Notes: generated from the letters alone by a model not told the origin. Positions 9,384 through 18,094 are shown, numbered from the stretch's first letter. The stretch: 64,000 nucleotides of DNA from Clostridiales bacterium (GCA_015056145.1 SVGY01000009.1:42248-106247), one strand, 5' to 3'. Made by a program: numbers and translations.

Positions 9384-10458
9384 AAAGCTGGACAAAGACT
9401 ATCTCATTTCCCTGTTTACCTCTATTTTTCTTGCCTTCTGTGTGGGTGCACTGATCATGCTGCTGTGCGGCTATAATCCCATCGACTGCTACACCCAGAT
9501 GTTCAAAGGAGCGCTGGGTAAATCCTATTCCATCGGCAACACGCTGGAAAAAGCCATGGTGCTTGCCCTCTGCGGTCTCGCCATGTGCGTGGCAGCACAG
9601 GCCGGCATTTTCAACGTAGGCGGCGAAGGCCAGCTGTACATGGGCGCATTGTCAGCGGCCGTGGTAGGTGCTTATGTGAAAAATGTTCCCGCCTGGGTTG
9701 TGGTGGTGCTTGCACTCCTGGCAGCCATCGTGGCGGGCGGCCTGTTTGCATGGATCCCCGGTGCCATGAAAGTGTACTGGAAGGTGGACGAAGTCATCAC
9801 CACCATCATGCTCAACTCCGCAGCCATCTTCTTTTGCAGCTACATGGCCAAAGGCCCGCTGAAAACCACGGAGCGGGGCATTGCCTCCGGAACCCGGAGC
9901 ATCATGAAGGATGCACTTTTTTCCAAACTGATCCCCATGAGCAACCTGACCACCGCCATTATCTATTCCGCTGTAGTGGCGTTCTTTATCTGGTATTTGA
10001 TGACTCGCAGCTCCACCGGCTACGAAATGAAGCTGACCGGCAACAACGAGCGTTTTGCCAAATACGGCGGCATTTCCTCCAAGAAGCTGATGATCCTTGG
10101 CATGGTGCTTTCCGGAGCCATCTGCGGCCTGTGCGGCATGCTGGAGGTTTTTGGCCTGCACAAACGCTTTGTAACCACCATCTCCAACGAATTCTACTTT
10201 GACGGCATGCTGGTGGCCATGATCATGCGCTACAGCCCCTTCGGCACCATTCTTATGAGCCTGTTCTTTGCCATACTGAATATCGGCGGCCAGGCCATGC
10301 AGCTCAGCGCAGGTATTTCCAGCGAAGTAATCCAGATCGTTCAGTCCATCATTATTTTCTTCATGGCGGCAGAGGGCGGCATCCGTCACGCCCTGAAGGA
10401 AAAGGCAGCGTTGCGGAAAGCTCGCAACGAGGCAACCCGGAAGGAGGCCCTGCAATGA
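9376..10458 (+). CDS. Nucleoside ABC transporter permease 1 (BPD_transp_2 family)
   Basis: A 360-residue polytopic membrane protein. The conserved GIFNVGGEGQLYMGA and VDEVITTIMLNSAA segments are those of nucleoside/BMP-linked permeases (NupB/YufP type). About eight to nine hydrophobic spans are visible. The start at 9376 (MRKKLDKDYL) follows AGGAGG at 9361; an upstream ATG at 9340 lacks a ribosome site. It pairs with the next gene to form a heterodimeric channel. Confidence 0.92.
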   Translation: MRKKLDKDYLISLFTSIFLAFCVGALIMLLCGYNPIDCYTQMFKGALGKSYSIGNTLEKAMVLALCGLAMCVAAQAGIFNVGGEGQLYMGALSAAVVGAYVKNVPAWVVVVLALLAAIVAGGLFAWIPGAMKVYWKVDEVITTIMLNSAAIFFCSYMAKGPLKTTERGIASGTRSIMKDALFSKLIPMSNLTTAIIYSAVVAFFIWYLMTRSSTGYEMKLTGNNERFAKYGGISSKKLMILGMVLSGAICGLCGMLEVFGLHKRFVTTISNEFYFDGMLVAMIMRYSPFGTILMSLFFAILNIGGQAMQLSAGISSEVIQIVQSIIIFFMAAEGGIRHALKEKAALRKARNEATRKEALQ

Positions 10459-11402
10459 GTGAAGTATTCAACCTGGCTTTGTTCCAGCAGACCATCCGTG
10501 CGGCCACGCCGGTAATCCTTGCAGCGCTGGGCTGTCTGATGACCCAGCATGTGAACATTACCAACATCGGTATCGATGGCATGATGCTGATTGGTGCATT
10601 CTTTGCGGTGCTGGGCAGCTTCATGTGCGGCAGCTGGGCTATGGGCCTGTTGTTTGCCATCATCCTTGGCGTTGCGCTGGGCCTGTTCTACTACCTGCTG
10701 GTGATCAAATTCAGCAGCGACGAATTCATTATCGGCGTTGCGCTGAACCTTTTTGCCGCAGGTCTTACCACCTTCCTGCTGCGCACCCTTCCCCTCTTTG
10801 CCACAGGCGGCAAACTGGCCTCCGGTTCCTTCAAAAGCCCCGGCATCGATCCCCTGCCGGTGATCCATATCCCTCTTATCAAGGATATTCCCATCCTGGG
10901 CGAACTGCTCAGCGGCTATTCTCTGTTGGTATATGTCAGCTGGGCGCTGATCCTGCTGTGCTGGTATTTCATCTACCGTACCCCCTGGGGCTTTCATCTC
11001 AGGGCCGCAGGCGAACATCCCGAGGCTCTGGAAGCCAGCGGCAAAAGCCCTTCCCGCATGAAATTGAGCGCCAGCGTGCTTTGCGGTATACTGAGCTGCG
11101 TTGCAGGCGCCCACCTGTCCCTGGGCTATGTGACCATGTTCACCGAGAACATGACCAACTCCCGCGGCTACGTTGCCTTCGCCTGCGTCATTTTCGGCCG
11201 GGGCAATCCTCCCCGGGTATTCCTTGCTGCGCTGCTGTTCGGCTTCATCGACGCCCTCGGCATGAATATGCAGACCTACATCCCCAGCGACCTTACCGCC
11301 ATGGCTCCCTATCTGGTCACGGTGGTCATGATGGTGGCTGTAGTACTTTGGGATCGGCACAAAAAGGCCCGCAAGGCCCAAGTGACCGCAGCAAAACTCT
11401 GA
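10455..11402 (+). CDS. Nucleoside ABC transporter permease 2
   Basis: A 315-residue membrane protein that overlaps permease 1 by an ATGA. It has the family segments NITNIGIDGMMLIGAF and RGYVAFACVIFGRGNPPRVF and about eight transmembrane stretches. With the lipoprotein, ATPase and first permease it makes a complete NupABC/YufOPQ-like importer, expected to bring nucleosides into the cell. It is the last gene of the operon, with a rho-independent terminator 16 bases downstream. Confidence 0.92.
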   Translation: MSEVFNLALFQQTIRAATPVILAALGCLMTQHVNITNIGIDGMMLIGAFFAVLGSFMCGSWAMGLLFAIILGVALGLFYYLLVIKFSSDEFIIGVALNLFAAGLTTFLLRTLPLFATGGKLASGSFKSPGIDPLPVIHIPLIKDIPILGELLSGYSLLVYVSWALILLCWYFIYRTPWGFHLRAAGEHPEALEASGKSPSRMKLSASVLCGILSCVAGAHLSLGYVTMFTENMTNSRGYVAFACVIFGRGNPPRVFLAALLFGFIDALGMNMQTYIPSDLTAMAPYLVTVVMMVAVVLWDRHKKARKAQVTAAKL

Positions 11403-11418
11403 GCCCTTACCTGTACAT

Positions 11419-11457
11419 AAAAAACGTCAGACTGCATATACAGTCTGGCGTTTTTTT
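11419..11457 (+). terminator. Rho-independent terminator of the nucleoside transporter operon
   Basis: Stem CGTCAGACTG / CAGTCTGGCG with loop CATATA, preceded by an A-run and followed by seven T. The A-run means it could also terminate minus-strand transcription coming from 11503. Confidence 0.85.
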
Positions 11458-11502
11458 ATGCCCGGCAGCGAAGGATACTGCCGCCGAAACGGTTATTCTC
11501 CA

Positions 11503-11895
11503 TCAGAACTCAAGTGTTTCATCGGCTTTCCCAAAGGCGGAAAAGGTTGCCCGGGCGTTTTCAAAATACAAAACCTGTGTATTGCCATCGTTTTCGTCAT
11601 ACATGGCACGCAGATGAGGATAGGCGTCCAGCATGGCTTTGCGCGCCTCCACCCGGTCATCTTCCAGAAGCCTGCCTGCAACCCGGAGCCATGCCCCATC
11701 CTTGAAGGCGCAGATTTCCGCTTTGGGGTTGGCGGCAAGCTGTTTTGCCACAGGCTTGGAACGCCCGGTCTGGATATACAGCCTGCCCTCAAAAATATTC
11801 ACCGTGCCAAAGGGCCTGACCCGGGGCTGATCATTTTCCACGGTGGCAAGATAATACACATCGGCAGCCTTAAGAAAATCGAAAACCTTATCCAT
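11503..11895 (-). CDS. Pyridoxamine 5'-phosphate oxidase-fold (flavin-binding) protein
   Basis: A 130-residue split-barrel protein: MDKVFDFLKAADVYYLATVENDQPRVRPFGTV, then LYIQTGRSKPVAKQL and a GAWLRVAGRL strand. This is the small PNPOx-like family that usually binds FMN or F420-like cofactors; the substrate is unknown. The start at 11895 is fixed by AAGGAGG 8 bases upstream; the open frame extends further upstream without homology. It stands alone, convergent with the nucleoside operon. Confidence 0.8.
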   Translation of the reverse strand: MDKVFDFLKAADVYYLATVENDQPRVRPFGTVNIFEGRLYIQTGRSKPVAKQLAANPKAEICAFKDGAWLRVAGRLLEDDRVEARKAMLDAYPHLRAMYDENDGNTQVLYFENARATFSAFGKADETLEF

Positions 11896-12266
11896 TACAG
11901 AAGCCTCCTTGTGGTATGAAGTTCCATTTATATTGATAGAGTAACAGCAAACCCAGCCGTTGTAAAGAGCAAGTGGAAAACTTCTCCCAAAAAATCCCTT
12001 TGCGCCGTTTCTCCATTCCACAACAGCGCAAACGTTTGCCTTATGTGGAAAACTTAGTATGCATTTTCTTTTCAACAAGGAGTTTTCCACATAAATGCCC
12101 CTTTCAAGGAAAGATATGCCCTTTTTCTTAGGAAAACTATGTGGAAACTGTGGGAAATTTTCATATTGAAGTGTATATGCGAATAATCAATGTTCCAATT
12201 GGACGAATTCCGCACATTTTTTCCTGTATTAAAACATATCCTCTTTTCAAAACAGTTGGAGGCCTT
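11896..12266. other. 370-base intergenic region with DnaA-box-like motifs
   Basis: No gene is evident. The right half contains TGTGGAAAA (12044-12052), TTTTCCACA (12083-12091), TGTGGAAAC (12140-12148) and the weaker AGTGGAAAA (11972-11980). TTTTCCACA fits the relaxed DnaA-box consensus TTWTNCACA. The two exact copies sit in a perfect 14-bp inverted repeat (12041-12054 and 12081-12094) with a 26-base spacer. Confidence 0.55.
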
Positions 12267-13025
12267 ATGATGCAAGAAAAAACTCGACGCATCATCACCG
12301 GTTGTATCAGCCGTTTTCACGGATGGTTTTTTCTTTTGCTGATCGTGGTTGCCTGTGGATTGCTTTTCCCCGGGAAACTTCCATCCGTCGAAACTGCGGA
12401 TGCAGGAAAATCGGCTCTTCCTTTGCACGGGTTTGTGGTTGCTCTGGATCCGGGGCACGGCGGCTACGACGGCGGCGCAAGGGCGCAGGACAGCGGGTTA
12501 TGGGAAAAGGAACTGACGCTGAAAATCGCCCTGGAAGCAGAAAAGAGCCTTACCGCAAAGGGTGCAACCGTGATACTTACCCGCCGGGAGGATATTTGCC
12601 TCAGCGAGGGCAGCGGGGCCAGCAAAGCCAGAAAGCGTGCGGATCTGCAAAAACGCCTTGACATCGCTTTGGCGGGGGAAGCGGACGTTTTTATCAGTAT
12701 ACACCTCAACGAATACCGAAAACGTACCGAAAGCGGGCCACAGGTATTCTACCAGCAGGGCGGCGAGGAGGGGCAAATGCTTGCCGGCGTGCTTCAAGCC
12801 CATATGATCCGTGTACTGAAGCCGGAAAAGGAGCGCAAGGCGATGGCAGGCGACTACTATGTGCTGCGATCAAGGCTACCCTCGGCATTGGTGGAATGCG
12901 GCTTTCTGAGCAATTCCGCAGAAGAGAAGCTATTGCTTTCCCCGGATTACCACAAGAAGATCGCCCTTGCGCTGACGGAGGGCTTGATGGAATACTGTCA
13001 GATGCGCAAAACGCAAACGCAATAA
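12267..13025 (+). CDS. cwlD: CwlD-like N-acetylmuramoyl-L-alanine amidase
   Basis: A 252-residue Amidase_3 enzyme. Zinc ligands are in LDPGHGGYDGG (His), KELTLKIALE (Glu) and FISIHLNEY (His), and the catalytic Glu is in ALVECGFLSN. An N-terminal transmembrane or signal segment (residues 18-38) places it outside the membrane. In Bacillus this single-domain form makes muramic-delta-lactam in the spore cortex. GGAGG at 12258 is 4 bases from the ATG at 12267 and 7 from a second in-frame ATG at 12270, so either may initiate. No partner such as pdaA lies next to it. The CwlD role is inferred from size and the spore-former context. Confidence 0.83.
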   Translation: MMQEKTRRIITGCISRFHGWFFLLLIVVACGLLFPGKLPSVETADAGKSALPLHGFVVALDPGHGGYDGGARAQDSGLWEKELTLKIALEAEKSLTAKGATVILTRREDICLSEGSGASKARKRADLQKRLDIALAGEADVFISIHLNEYRKRTESGPQVFYQQGGEEGQMLAGVLQAHMIRVLKPEKERKAMAGDYYVLRSRLPSALVECGFLSNSAEEKLLLSPDYHKKIALALTEGLMEYCQMRKTQTQ

Positions 13026-13039
13026 AGACAGCCTTTGCC

Positions 13040-13068
13040 TTGACAATCGCCCCTGCCGAATATATGAT
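13040..13068 (+). promoter_or_regulatory. Promoter of the MATE / glutamate-kinase-like operon
   Basis: Perfect TTGACA (13040-13045), 17-base spacer, TATGAT (13063-13068), 80 bases before the MATE gene. Confidence 0.75.
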
Positions 13069-13148
13069 AAAAGGCGTTGTCCTGCTATGTTTTTTCAGGA
13101 CGGCGCACTTTCATTTTTTCGCAATGATTTACCAAAGAGGAAAATACC

Positions 13149-14573
13149 ATGACCAAATCTCTCCCGATTTTTTCCAGGCTACGGCAATTCTTCCGGGATT
13201 GCCTCTGCTGGGACAAGCCCTTCGCCCGCAATGTTTTCCTTGTAGCCCTTCCCATGGTACTGCAATCCCTTGTGGAATCCTCCCTGCATATTGTGGATGG
13301 CCTGATGGTCTCCGGCCTTGGAGACATTGCCTATTCCGCCGTTACGCAGGCCAACCGTTTCTCCTTTGTGTTCAACCTTTTCAGCGTTGGCGCATTTACA
13401 GGCGGCGCCATTTACCTGAGTCAGTACTGGGGCGCAAGGGATATCAAAAAAATGCGCTGGTCCATGGGTGTCAGCATGCTTTATGCACTGTTGATCGCCG
13501 CCGTATTCACTTTGGCAGGCATGCTGTTTCCCAGGCAGATCGTCGCCTGCTTCCTCAAACCCGGCGAAAGCTTCGAGCTGGCGGTAAAATACCTGCGTAT
13601 CGTTGCGCCCGGTTATCTTTTCTCCGCCATCAGCGGGGTATACGGCACCACCATCAAAAGCGGCGAAAAGACCCACCTGCCCATGATTTCCGGCATGGCG
13701 GGCATCGGTGTAAACACGCTTCTAAACTATGTGCTGATTTTTGGCAAATGGGGCTTTCCCAAACTTGGCGTGGAAGGCGCTGCGCTGGCTACCGTCATCG
13801 CCGCATTTGTGAGCATGATCCTGAACCTCTGCTTTGCCTACGGCATGCATCTGCCTGCCGGCGCAAGAATCCTGGAGTGGATCCCCAGAGAGAAGGGCTT
13901 TGCCTCCCAATATATCAAAACCACTGTGCCCGTTATTTTCAACGAAGGCCTTTGGGGGCTGGGCACCACCATGTACAGCGTGTTCTACGGCCGCATGGGC
14001 GACAATGCCGTGGCTACCATGGGCGTGTGCAATACCATCAACGATCTTGTCTGGGTGATTATCTTTGCGCTGATGAACGCCACCGCCATCATTATTGGCA
14101 AAACACTGGGTACTGGCAACCGGGAGCGTGCCTATCTCTACGCCAAACGGCTCATTGCCGGTTCCATGCTTTCCGGGCTGATACTGGGCGCACTGGTCAT
14201 CTTCTTCAAGGGGCCCATGGTAAACCTGTTTTCCGGTTTGAGTCAACAGGTGCGCAGCAGCGCTGAAACCATCCTTGTGATTGGCGCCGCCACCATCTGG
14301 TTCCGTGCCTTCAACACGGTGAATATTGTGGGCGTACTGCGCAGCGGCGGCGATACGGTGTTCAGCCTTGCGATGGATGCAGGTACCCTCTGGCTGATCG
14401 GCGTGCCCTTTACCGGACTGGCGGCGTTGGTTTTCCATTGGCCGCTGGAAATCGTGTTCCTGTGCACCCTGTCCGAAGAGATTGTGAAAATGCTCATCGG
14501 TATGCCAAGATTCAAAAGCCGCAAATGGATGAACGTGCTAACGGAAGCAAAGGAGAATGAATATGCAGATTGA
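13149..14573 (+). CDS. MATE-family efflux transporter
   Basis: A 474-residue integral membrane protein with about 12 hydrophobic spans. Family features are LPMVLQSLVESSLHIVDGLM in helix 1, the GVEGAALATVIA loop, and the repeat of the same pattern in the second half. It exports organic cations or drugs, driven by Na+ or H+. It starts at 13149 after AGAGGA. The next gene overlaps it by 11 bases, so the two are co-translated. The substrate cannot be told from sequence. Confidence 0.9.
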   Translation: MTKSLPIFSRLRQFFRDCLCWDKPFARNVFLVALPMVLQSLVESSLHIVDGLMVSGLGDIAYSAVTQANRFSFVFNLFSVGAFTGGAIYLSQYWGARDIKKMRWSMGVSMLYALLIAAVFTLAGMLFPRQIVACFLKPGESFELAVKYLRIVAPGYLFSAISGVYGTTIKSGEKTHLPMISGMAGIGVNTLLNYVLIFGKWGFPKLGVEGAALATVIAAFVSMILNLCFAYGMHLPAGARILEWIPREKGFASQYIKTTVPVIFNEGLWGLGTTMYSVFYGRMGDNAVATMGVCNTINDLVWVIIFALMNATAIIIGKTLGTGNRERAYLYAKRLIAGSMLSGLILGALVIFFKGPMVNLFSGLSQQVRSSAETILVIGAATIWFRAFNTVNIVGVLRSGGDTVFSLAMDAGTLWLIGVPFTGLAALVFHWPLEIVFLCTLSEEIVKMLIGMPRFKSRKWMNVLTEAKENEYAD

Positions 14574-15387
14574 TCTTGTTGTTAAAATCGGCAGTATGGC
14601 GCTGATCCAGAAGGCGGACAAGGCCATCGATTACAACGCCTTCCAGCGGCTCGGTTCTGCACTGAAGCCCGGAATGATCCTCATCACCAGCGGTGCAGCC
14701 GAAATTGGCCGGCTGGACTATATTCAGCGCACGGGCCGTGAACTGATGGGCCAGCGGGAACAGGTCAAGGTGGATTATTCCGCCCAGGGCCAGAGCATTC
14801 TCATGGATACCTACCGCCGCTTTGTGCATCCCGAATACAGTCTGCGGCAGGTGCTGGTGGAGCATACCCACTTCAACGATCTCCAGCGCAGGGAGCATAT
14901 CCGGCAAATGCTCCTGCGGGCTGCCGAACAAGGGGCCATTCCCGTCATCAACTACAACGACCCCGTCAGCGACGAAGAAGTGCGCAAGATGGAGCTTGCC
15001 AGCCGCCGTGCAGAGGGCGAAGACGTGGTGGAATGTGTGGACAACGACGAAACCGCCGAGGTGGTAGCCCAGCTGGTAAACGCCAAAAACCTGCTGCTGC
15101 TCACCAGCACCGAGGGCATTTATCTGGATAAAAACGACCCCTCCACGCTGGTTACGCAGGTCAAGGCCCGTACCCACGAAGAGATGCAGCACAAGGTGGA
15201 AGAGCTGATGCAGCACTGTGAAGGCGCAAGCCGTGCCGGCGCCAACGGAGCCAAGGCCAAGCTGGCATATGCCCTGCGTGCAGTGGAAAGCGGCACCAAT
15301 GTTTACATCGGCCATGCAAGGCACCATATCGGCGACCTGCTCACCGGAGCTGTTCCCTGTACCCGGCTGATCCTGGAGGAAAACTGA
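14563..15387 (+). CDS. Amino acid kinase family protein resembling glutamate 5-kinase, no PUA domain
   Basis: A 274-residue kinase. LVVKIGSMAL is the phosphate-binding Lys loop, ILITSGAAEIG matches the SSGAVAAG segment, PVINYNDPVSDEEV matches the END-V substrate loop, DNDETAEVVAQL the nucleotide region, and GASRAGANGAKAKLAYAL the G-GGM-TK region. ProB makes gamma-glutamyl phosphate for proline synthesis, but no proA or proC is nearby and the usual GGMxTK Met is replaced, so a different acceptor is possible. The start at 14563 has AAGGAG 7 bases upstream; an ATG at 14557 is too close to the ribosome site. It is embedded in the MATE operon. Confidence 0.75.
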   Translation: MQIDLVVKIGSMALIQKADKAIDYNAFQRLGSALKPGMILITSGAAEIGRLDYIQRTGRELMGQREQVKVDYSAQGQSILMDTYRRFVHPEYSLRQVLVEHTHFNDLQRREHIRQMLLRAAEQGAIPVINYNDPVSDEEVRKMELASRRAEGEDVVECVDNDETAEVVAQLVNAKNLLLLTSTEGIYLDKNDPSTLVTQVKARTHEEMQHKVEELMQHCEGASRAGANGAKAKLAYALRAVESGTNVYIGHARHHIGDLLTGAVPCTRLILEEN

Positions 15388-15887
15388 TGAACTGGCTAAA
15401 TCTGATTTACCTTCTGCCCCTGGGTTTTCTTTACTGGCTGTTTCTTGCGCCGGGAAGAGGTTACCGGCTCATTCACAGCGAAGATCAGCTGCTTTCCGCC
15501 CCGGAGCTGCGCTTTCGATACACGGCGGATGAACTGGATATTTACTTTTCCGGCATTTCCGATCAAAACACGCTGACGAAACTCTGGCGATGGAAATATG
15601 CCGCCACTGCCGTTTTTCTTTTGGTAATGGTGGGTATCTCCTTCAATTTCGATCTACCCGGCTGGTTGCGCATCGCAATGATCGCCGCAGCCGGGCTCCG
15701 GGCTATGGTTGCTGTTGCAGAAACTCTTTTGCTGTTTGATCTGCAGCGTCGTCACCTGAAGGGGCAGCCCCTGACCACTGCCCGGGCCGCATCCTTCCTC
15801 ACCAGCCTCAAATGGTGCCTGACCGCCCTTTGGCTGCTGGAGCTGTTCGGCTATCTGGTGGTAGGGGCCGCCAAAATGTCCGCCTGA
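15387..15887 (+). CDS. Membrane protein of unknown function
   Basis: A 166-residue protein that I do not recognise. An N-terminal hydrophobic segment (residues 3-22) is followed by a soluble stretch to about residue 68, then three hydrophobic spans (about 70-90, 92-115 and 140-163). It starts inside the stop codon of the kinase-like gene (TGATG), so it is translationally coupled and is the last gene of the MATE operon. Context suggests it works with the transporter or kinase, but nothing in its sequence shows how. Confidence 0.7.
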   Translation: MNWLNLIYLLPLGFLYWLFLAPGRGYRLIHSEDQLLSAPELRFRYTADELDIYFSGISDQNTLTKLWRWKYAATAVFLLVMVGISFNFDLPGWLRIAMIAAAGLRAMVAVAETLLLFDLQRRHLKGQPLTTARAASFLTSLKWCLTALWLLELFGYLVVGAAKMSA

Positions 15888-15894
15888 GCTTTTC

Positions 15895-15950
15895 AAAAAA
15901 ACAACACAACCTTGAAACGGTATGTTTCCGCTCCAAGGTTGTGTTTTGTT
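15895..15950. terminator. Bidirectional terminator between convergent genes
   Basis: AACACAACCTTG (15903-15914) pairs with CAAGGTTGTGTT (15934-15945), flanked by an A-run and a T-rich tail. It serves the plus-strand MATE operon and the minus-strand beta-helix gene. Confidence 0.85.
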
Positions 15951-15957
15951 ATTGTCA

Positions 15958-17073
15958 TTATTTTACCCGGAGGATCCGGTCATCGGGCACGCCCACAATG
16001 GTGGTGGAGTCGCAGGCGGCGCCTTCCAGAATCAGCCGTGCGTCCGGGCTGGTAAAGACCTGATTGACCACGATGTTACCCTTGCCGCTGATGCGCACGG
16101 AGCCGTCAGCAATATTGTTCATCAGCACATTTCCGTCGCCTTCCACCCGGATGGAATCATCGGAGCTGTGAAGGATGGTGTTGTCCGTGATGCGGTTTTC
16201 GCTGCCGATGATATATATGGCAACGGTTTTACGGTAAGAAGGGGTACGCATATCGTTGTTGCCCGCATTCTTGTCAAAGTACCAGAAGGTGCCGGGATCA
16301 TCGAAAAGGCAATGATCCACCGAGCTTGCGTTGATATGATCATAGAAAAGCGCAGCTGCAACCAGCCCGTCGCCGTCGGAGAAACCGCCGCCGGTGCGCA
16401 CAAAGATATTGTCCTGTACCTCAAGATTGTGCATATTGCGCCCCTTGCCGCAGGCATAGAAGCCGTAGAAGGGGTTATCCGCCACGATGCAGCAACGGAA
16501 ACGATTGTAATAGGCCGCACGGGGTGCAAAGTAAAAACCATTGCCACAGCCGTCCACATTGAGTTTTTCAAAGAGGCAGGCATCCACCTCCGCTTGTTCC
16601 GCAATGCAGACCGCATTGGCCAGCCCGCAGAAGGACAGTTTGGAAAACTCGCACTGATCTGTGCGCACGCTGTCAAGGCACAGACCGGACATTTTAGTGG
16701 GGTTTTCAAAATTCACAAAGGGACGGGTATCCATGCCCTCAATATCGCCCTGAATGCCCAGGTTTTTCACCACTGCGCCACTGATAGGGTCGGCCTTTTT
16801 GCCGATCTTCAGGGCAGCAAAATCCCGGCCCTGCATGCGCAGCTTGGTGCCGTGATCCGTCTCGAAAACTCCGTTGGGGTCGGTGTTGCAGGCCCACATT
16901 TCACCGGAAAAGCACAGGGAAGAAGCATCCACCGTAACCGGCGATGCAATATTGTATTCCCGGTTGGGCAGCGTCAGCCTGCCGCCGTGGTTTTCCAGCA
17001 ACTCGAGCTGCCGCTGGATCTCCGGAGCGGAGTCCTGATAAACGGAGGTAGCGTATTGATTCTGCTGATTCAT
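15958..17073 (-). CDS. Right-handed parallel beta-helix protein (pectate-lyase-like fold)
   Basis: A 371-residue protein whose middle and C-terminal parts are a ladder of short beta strands ending in N/D-rich turns, for example VKNLGIQGDIEG, LEVQDNIFVRTGG, ITDNTILHSSDDS and MNNIADGSVRIS. This is typical of pectate-lyase-3/NosD-type beta-helices that bind or cleave polysaccharide. It has no signal peptide, unlike most family members, so it may act in the cytoplasm or be released by another route. GAGAGGA lies upstream of the ATG. It is monocistronic. The enzyme activity is not deducible. Confidence 0.7.
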   Translation of the reverse strand: MNQQNQYATSVYQDSAPEIQRQLELLENHGGRLTLPNREYNIASPVTVDASSLCFSGEMWACNTDPNGVFETDHGTKLRMQGRDFAALKIGKKADPISGAVVKNLGIQGDIEGMDTRPFVNFENPTKMSGLCLDSVRTDQCEFSKLSFCGLANAVCIAEQAEVDACLFEKLNVDGCGNGFYFAPRAAYYNRFRCCIVADNPFYGFYACGKGRNMHNLEVQDNIFVRTGGGFSDGDGLVAAALFYDHINASSVDHCLFDDPGTFWYFDKNAGNNDMRTPSYRKTVAIYIIGSENRITDNTILHSSDDSIRVEGDGNVLMNNIADGSVRISGKGNIVVNQVFTSPDARLILEGAACDSTTIVGVPDDRILRVK

Positions 17074-17222
17074 GCTATGTACTTCCTCTCACAAGTTTCT
17101 GCCCACATGGTAGCACAGGCCGGAAGGAAAAGCAACAAGGATTATCGATGTTTCCGTCTTATACAAAAACAGCCGTGACGATACACTGCATCACCGCTGG
17201 CAGGAGAATTCTTAAGGAACAA

Positions 17223-17360
17223 TCTATCCCACAACAGGAAAAAACGAGCATCCGGCGAATACCGGATGCTCGTTTGCTTATGTGGCCAAACAAACGCAAT
17301 GCACTGATCCAGTGCGCATAATTGCGCCCTCCTGAAATGTATGCTTTTTTTCGTCTGCTC
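17223..17360 (-). ncRNA. Conserved structured 3' block of cassette A
   Basis: On the minus strand the order is GAGCAGACGA; then GCGCAATTATGCGCACTG with its partner CAGTGCATTGCGTT, in which CGCAAT pairs with ATTGCG and CACTG with CAGTG; then a perfect 12-bp hairpin ACGAGCATCCGG / CCGGATGCTCGT followed by a T-run. The last hairpin should terminate transcription. The same structure, with a compensatory change, follows the cargo of cassette B. Whether it acts as RNA or as a recombination site is open. Confidence 0.55.
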
Positions 17361-17377
17361 TCCAAATTGGAACTTAA

Positions 17378-18094
17378 TCAACGATTGCGTTTGAAATCTA
17401 TATCAGCTTTTCTTGCTTGAGCACACAGATCCTTTGTTTGCAACTTGTATTCCATACCGTTCTTAATAAAATGCGTTCCGCATTGCCTGAATTCAAAAGA
17501 CACGTTTTTCCTGATGCACTGCTCTCTAATCTTGAGCACCCAATCGTAGTCAAGCGGTCTTGCATTCGTGTCCGATTCACCGCCGACAACCACAAGTTCA
17601 ATACCGTCAAGATATCGTTCTATATCAATGGCTTCGATAAGTGGCTGAGCCGTTATACACTTATGCTTGATCGGAAGTTTTTCAAAAATTCCAAGCTTAT
17701 AGTCTGCATTCTTTTGATTCTCAACCGTACAGCAAACGACCACGTTTTCATAGCCGTCATCCCAATCATCGGGAATGCAGTCCATAAATCTGTCGATGCG
17801 CTTGGTGAGAAAGAGGAAGGTACAATCCTTGCGCTCCTTTATCATCTTCCAGCATTCTGGGCGCCATGCATCTGCTTCCTCAATCAGAAAATCGGTGGAA
17901 AAGCAGGTATATACAATGCCGGATTTCATTTTATAATTGCCGTTCTTTAAGTGTTCTATGGGCTTTGCAAAGTCCTTTGTTTTTTCAATGATACTTGTAT
18001 CAACACCACGCTTTGCGTCGCCCTTGTGGATATAGCAATACAGGCAGCCGTCGCTGCACTTTTTGCAGCCTCTCCACGGATTCCACATCGCCAT
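17378..18094 (-). CDS. DUF5131 / phage Gp37-Gp68-like protein (cassette A cargo)
   Basis: A 238-residue protein with the family's N-terminal Cys cluster: WNPWRGCKKCSDGCLYCY (C-x2-C-x4-C-x2-C), followed by segments such as FLFLTKRIDRF, VVCCTVENQKNAD and VVVGGESDTNARPLDYDWV. This family is common on phages and is sometimes described as radical-SAM-like; its reaction is unknown. The start at 18094 has GAGG 7 bases upstream and lies 35 bases after the -10 of the promoter in the constant block. Base composition is clearly more AT-rich than the neighbours, a sign of transfer. Family call good, function unknown. Confidence 0.75.
   Translation of the reverse strand: MAMWNPWRGCKKCSDGCLYCYIHKGDAKRGVDTSIIEKTKDFAKPIEHLKNGNYKMKSGIVYTCFSTDFLIEEADAWRPECWKMIKERKDCTFLFLTKRIDRFMDCIPDDWDDGYENVVVCCTVENQKNADYKLGIFEKLPIKHKCITAQPLIEAIDIERYLDGIELVVVGGESDTNARPLDYDWVLKIREQCIRKNVSFEFRQCGTHFIKNGMEYKLQTKDLCAQARKADIDFKRNR

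Noticed and set aside
7764..9395. A 543-codon frame opposite the transporter ATPase gene
   Set aside because: The plus strand has intact Walker and signature motifs; the minus frame is a shadow.
11972..12157. DnaA-box-like cluster as a chromosomal origin
   Set aside because: There is no dnaA, dnaN, recF or gyrB nearby and no AT-rich unwinding region in the usual arrangement, so an origin is not supported; kept only as a regulatory candidate.
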